From: Desulfobacteraceae bacterium
GTDB taxonomy: Bacteria; Desulfobacterota; Desulfobacteria; Desulfobacterales; JAABTS01
DNA length: 63,883 nt
Direction of reading: 5' to 3'
NCBI GenBank assembly: GCA_011389735.1
Contig: JAABTS010000007.1
Span: forward strand, 1-63,883
The notes under the pieces are model-generated. The model was given only the letters and a program-made list of their open reading frames with translations, made no database searches and was not told the origin of the DNA. Both the position numbers and the translations under genes were made by a program. Positions 62,195 to 63,883 of the stretch are shown one piece after another (positions within the stretch are counted from its first letter, which is position 1; each line of letters opens with the position of its first letter).

Positions 62195-62569
62195 TTGGTT
62201 GATTTGGTATACGCTATGGGACAAGGGGGCGCAGGCGCGCCGCAAGGCGGAGGCGCAGGCCTTTTATTTCCGACGGTTATTGTCTTTGTCATTTTTTACT
62301 TTCTCCTGATCTGGCCGCAACAGAAAAAGCAGAAAAAGCATCAAGAAATGGTCAACAATTTGAAAAAAGGGGATCGCATTATGACCAACGGCGGCATTCA
62401 CGGGCGAATCACCGCGGTTGATGAAAACATGCTGACTCTTGAAATTGCGGACAAGGTTCGGATCAAGCTGAATAAAGGCTTTGTTGGGGCAAAAATTATG
62501 GCCGGTCAGGAAACAAAACAGGAAGAGGAATCTGATAAAAATTCCAAAAATTCCAAAAAATCCAAATAA
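62195..62569 (+). CDS. yajC: Sec translocon accessory protein YajC
   Basis: A 124-residue YajC. TTG 62195 is supported by AAGGAGGG eight bases upstream; ATG 62216 is a later alternative. One membrane helix (FPTVIVFVIFYFLLIWPQQ) carries the YajC signature, then KKQKKHQEMVNNLKKGDRI, and a cytosolic beta domain (TNGGIHGRITAVDE). The Gly/Gln-rich N-terminus (QGGAGAPQGGGAG) precedes the helix. YajC associates with SecDF; secD follows. Confidence 0.92.
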   Translation: MVDLVYAMGQGGAGAPQGGGAGLLFPTVIVFVIFYFLLIWPQQKKQKKHQEMVNNLKKGDRIMTNGGIHGRITAVDENMLTLEIADKVRIKLNKGFVGAKIMAGQETKQEEESDKNSKNSKKSK

Positions 62570-62582
62570 ACATACGGATACA

Positions 62583-62685
62583 GGTTTTCAGAAATTGGAT
62601 TCCACCAGGCTTAGGGTGCGGGATAACGCGGTTCGTATATCCCAGGCCGGCGATACAGTTAAATTCATTTCCTGAAAGGCATAGA
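62583..62685. repeat. Palindromic repeat family 1, copy t
   Basis: Between yajC and secD: GGTTTTCAGAAATTGGATTC, core GCGGGATAACGCGGTTCGTA, right arm TTAAATTCATTTCCTGAAAG. Confidence 0.75.
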
Positions 62686-62829
62686 TATCTGAACTTTGAT
62701 TTCACGGCGCAGCGCGAAATAAAGCCGGAAACCGTTTGTTTCCGGACTCCGGCGTGTGAAATATGCGGAATCCCGACGGGCTGTTAAATTGGCCGGCGTG
62801 ATGTTTATTGAATCGAAAGGATAGAATCA

Positions 62830-63883
62830 TTGAAATATTTTCGGGTAAGATTAATTATTGTCCTGGCGGTCATGGCCGCCGCCGTAATTTTTGTTCTTCC
62901 GACAATCCATATGTATTTGAGCGGAAACAGCGAACCCAAACTTTGGCCGTACAAGAAGATCAATCTTGGACTCGATTTGCAGGGAGGGATGCATTTAATC
63001 CTGGAAGTGGATACGCATAAGGCGGTTTCGAGCTCTGTGGAGCGGCTTGAAGATGATTTGCGGTCCGTGATGCGCGAGGAAAACGTCCGGTATGTCGATA
63101 TACAAAGGAAAAAGGACCTGGAACTCCATGTCCGGCTAAAGGGGGAAGAGAATATTGAAGGATTCGACCGGATAATCGACGAAGAGTTCCGCAATCTGGA
63201 AACGAGCGGTAGCACTCCCGGAGAAAACATGCTGGATGTGAATTTGACGTTCACGCAGCAGGAGATTGACCATCTGAAAAAACTGGCTGTGGATCAGGCG
63301 TTGGAGACGATTCGAAACCGGGTGGACCAGTTCGGCGTCAGCGAACCGGATATCCGCCGGCAGGGAGAAAAACGGATTTTGATTCAATTGCCGGGAATAG
63401 AAGATCCTGACAGCGCAAAAGAATTGATCGGGAAAACGGCGCTCCTCGAATTCAAGCTTCTCGATGAACGCAATGATGTAAACAAGGCGCTCAAAGGCGA
63501 GGTCCCGCCTGGCAGTGAAATCCTGTATCAGGAAAGAACCAATCCTGAAACCGGCCGGAAAACCAAAACGCCTTACCTGGTCAAAAAACGGACGGTCCTT
63601 ACGGGCGCAAGCTTGACGGACGCCCGGGTTCTGGTTGATTCTCAGTACAACGAACCCTATGTGGCCCTGAAATTCGACAAAAGCGGAGGCCGCATATTCG
63701 AACGGATAACTGAAGAAAACGTGAACAAACGGCTCGCCATCGTACTCGATAACGTGGTGCACTCGGCCCCGGTGATTCAACAGAAAATATCCGGAGGCGA
63801 GGCCCGGATTACCGGAAGCTTTACCAACCAGGAGGCGCATTTGCTGGCCATCGCCCTTAGAGCCGGTTCGCTTCCGGCTCCGG
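62830..63883 (+). CDS. secD: Protein translocase subunit SecD (3' partial)
   Basis: The first 351 codons of SecD, cut by the window edge. TTG 62830 follows AAAGGAT. A membrane helix (LIIVLAVMAAAVIFVLPTIH) is followed by the periplasmic P1 domain with the family motifs INLGLDLQGGMHLILEVD, ALETIRNRVDQFGVSEPDI and LPGIEDPDSAKELIGKTA, then VALKFDKSGGRIF and LAIVLDNVVHSAPVI. SecD with SecF uses proton-motive force to help export through SecYEG. It follows yajC, the common order. Confidence 0.95.
   Translation, partial: MKYFRVRLIIVLAVMAAAVIFVLPTIHMYLSGNSEPKLWPYKKINLGLDLQGGMHLILEVDTHKAVSSSVERLEDDLRSVMREENVRYVDIQRKKDLELHVRLKGEENIEGFDRIIDEEFRNLETSGSTPGENMLDVNLTFTQQEIDHLKKLAVDQALETIRNRVDQFGVSEPDIRRQGEKRILIQLPGIEDPDSAKELIGKTALLEFKLLDERNDVNKALKGEVPPGSEILYQERTNPETGRKTKTPYLVKKRTVLTGASLTDARVLVDSQYNEPYVALKFDKSGGRIFERITEENVNKRLAIVLDNVVHSAPVIQQKISGGEARITGSFTNQEAHLLAIALRAGSLPAP

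Noticed and set aside
62805-63840. Two minus-strand frames opposite secD
   Set aside because: The plus strand encodes an unmistakable SecD; the antisense frames are shadows.

Overview
The window reads as chromosomal DNA of a sulfate-reducing Desulfobacterota (deltaproteobacterial) bacterium, probably a complete oxidiser of the Desulfobacterales type. This is inferred from gene content, not from any database comparison. The evidence is a metF/hdrA/mvhD/metV/metF operon of the methyl branch of the Wood-Ljungdahl pathway, a DUF39-type homocysteine synthesis gene, an Lpt-rpoN-hpf-ptsN-rapZ chain, sigma-54 regulators and PAS histidine kinases. Both ends cut genes: an Ig-like-repeat protein on the left and secD on the right.

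Layout. 1-15.2 kb is the accessory part: an Ig-like/CsgG-like protein with an outer-membrane beta-barrel, a two-gene membrane pair of unknown function with a degenerate Lon-like domain, an AT-rich island holding a 5'-truncated TOTE-type primase-helicase beside a MITE-like element, a Ser/Thr kinase fused to a cyclic-nucleotide-binding domain and a winged helix, a DinG-like helicase, and a cereblon-type CULT-domain protein in an operon with a homocysteine-synthesis gene. 15.2-28.2 kb carries an M23 peptidase, then kdsA-kdsC-lptC-lptA-lptB-rpoN-hpf-ptsN-rapZ-EIIAMan-rimI-gap-tpiA-secG, a tRNA-Leu and rpsT. 28.2-31.4 kb is lptE and leuS. 31.8-39.2 kb is a signalling block: a sigma-54 activator with a Cys-rich PAS, a divergent operon behind a clear sigma-54 promoter (Cys-less TusA-like protein, ACT-like protein, two histidine kinases) and a CheY-like protein. 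39.4-45.5 kb is the methylene-tetrahydrofolate reductase/HdrA-MvhD operon, also behind a clear sigma-54 promoter. 46-63.9 kb holds an unknown conserved-looking protein, a GspE/PilB-type ATPase, a LysM protein, groESL, an FmdB zinc ribbon, a putative metalloprotease, a tiny mS38-like protein, hflKC, a metallo-beta-lactamase-fold enzyme, rng, a coiled-coil LysM-like protein, yajC and secD.

Two features tie the window together. First, about 20 copies of a roughly 105-bp palindromic repeat sit between genes from 15.2 kb rightwards, often inside operons, and none lie in the first 15 kb. One copy is split by a second small element flanked by a TATATA duplication. Second, the window encodes sigma-54 itself, an enhancer-binding protein, and two good sigma-54 promoters. 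The intergenic regions of both promoters share an exact 15-bp TGTTAAGTGTTAACA site (in opposite orientation) within clusters of TGTTAA half-sites. This suggests one activator controls both the signalling operon and the C1-oxidation operon.
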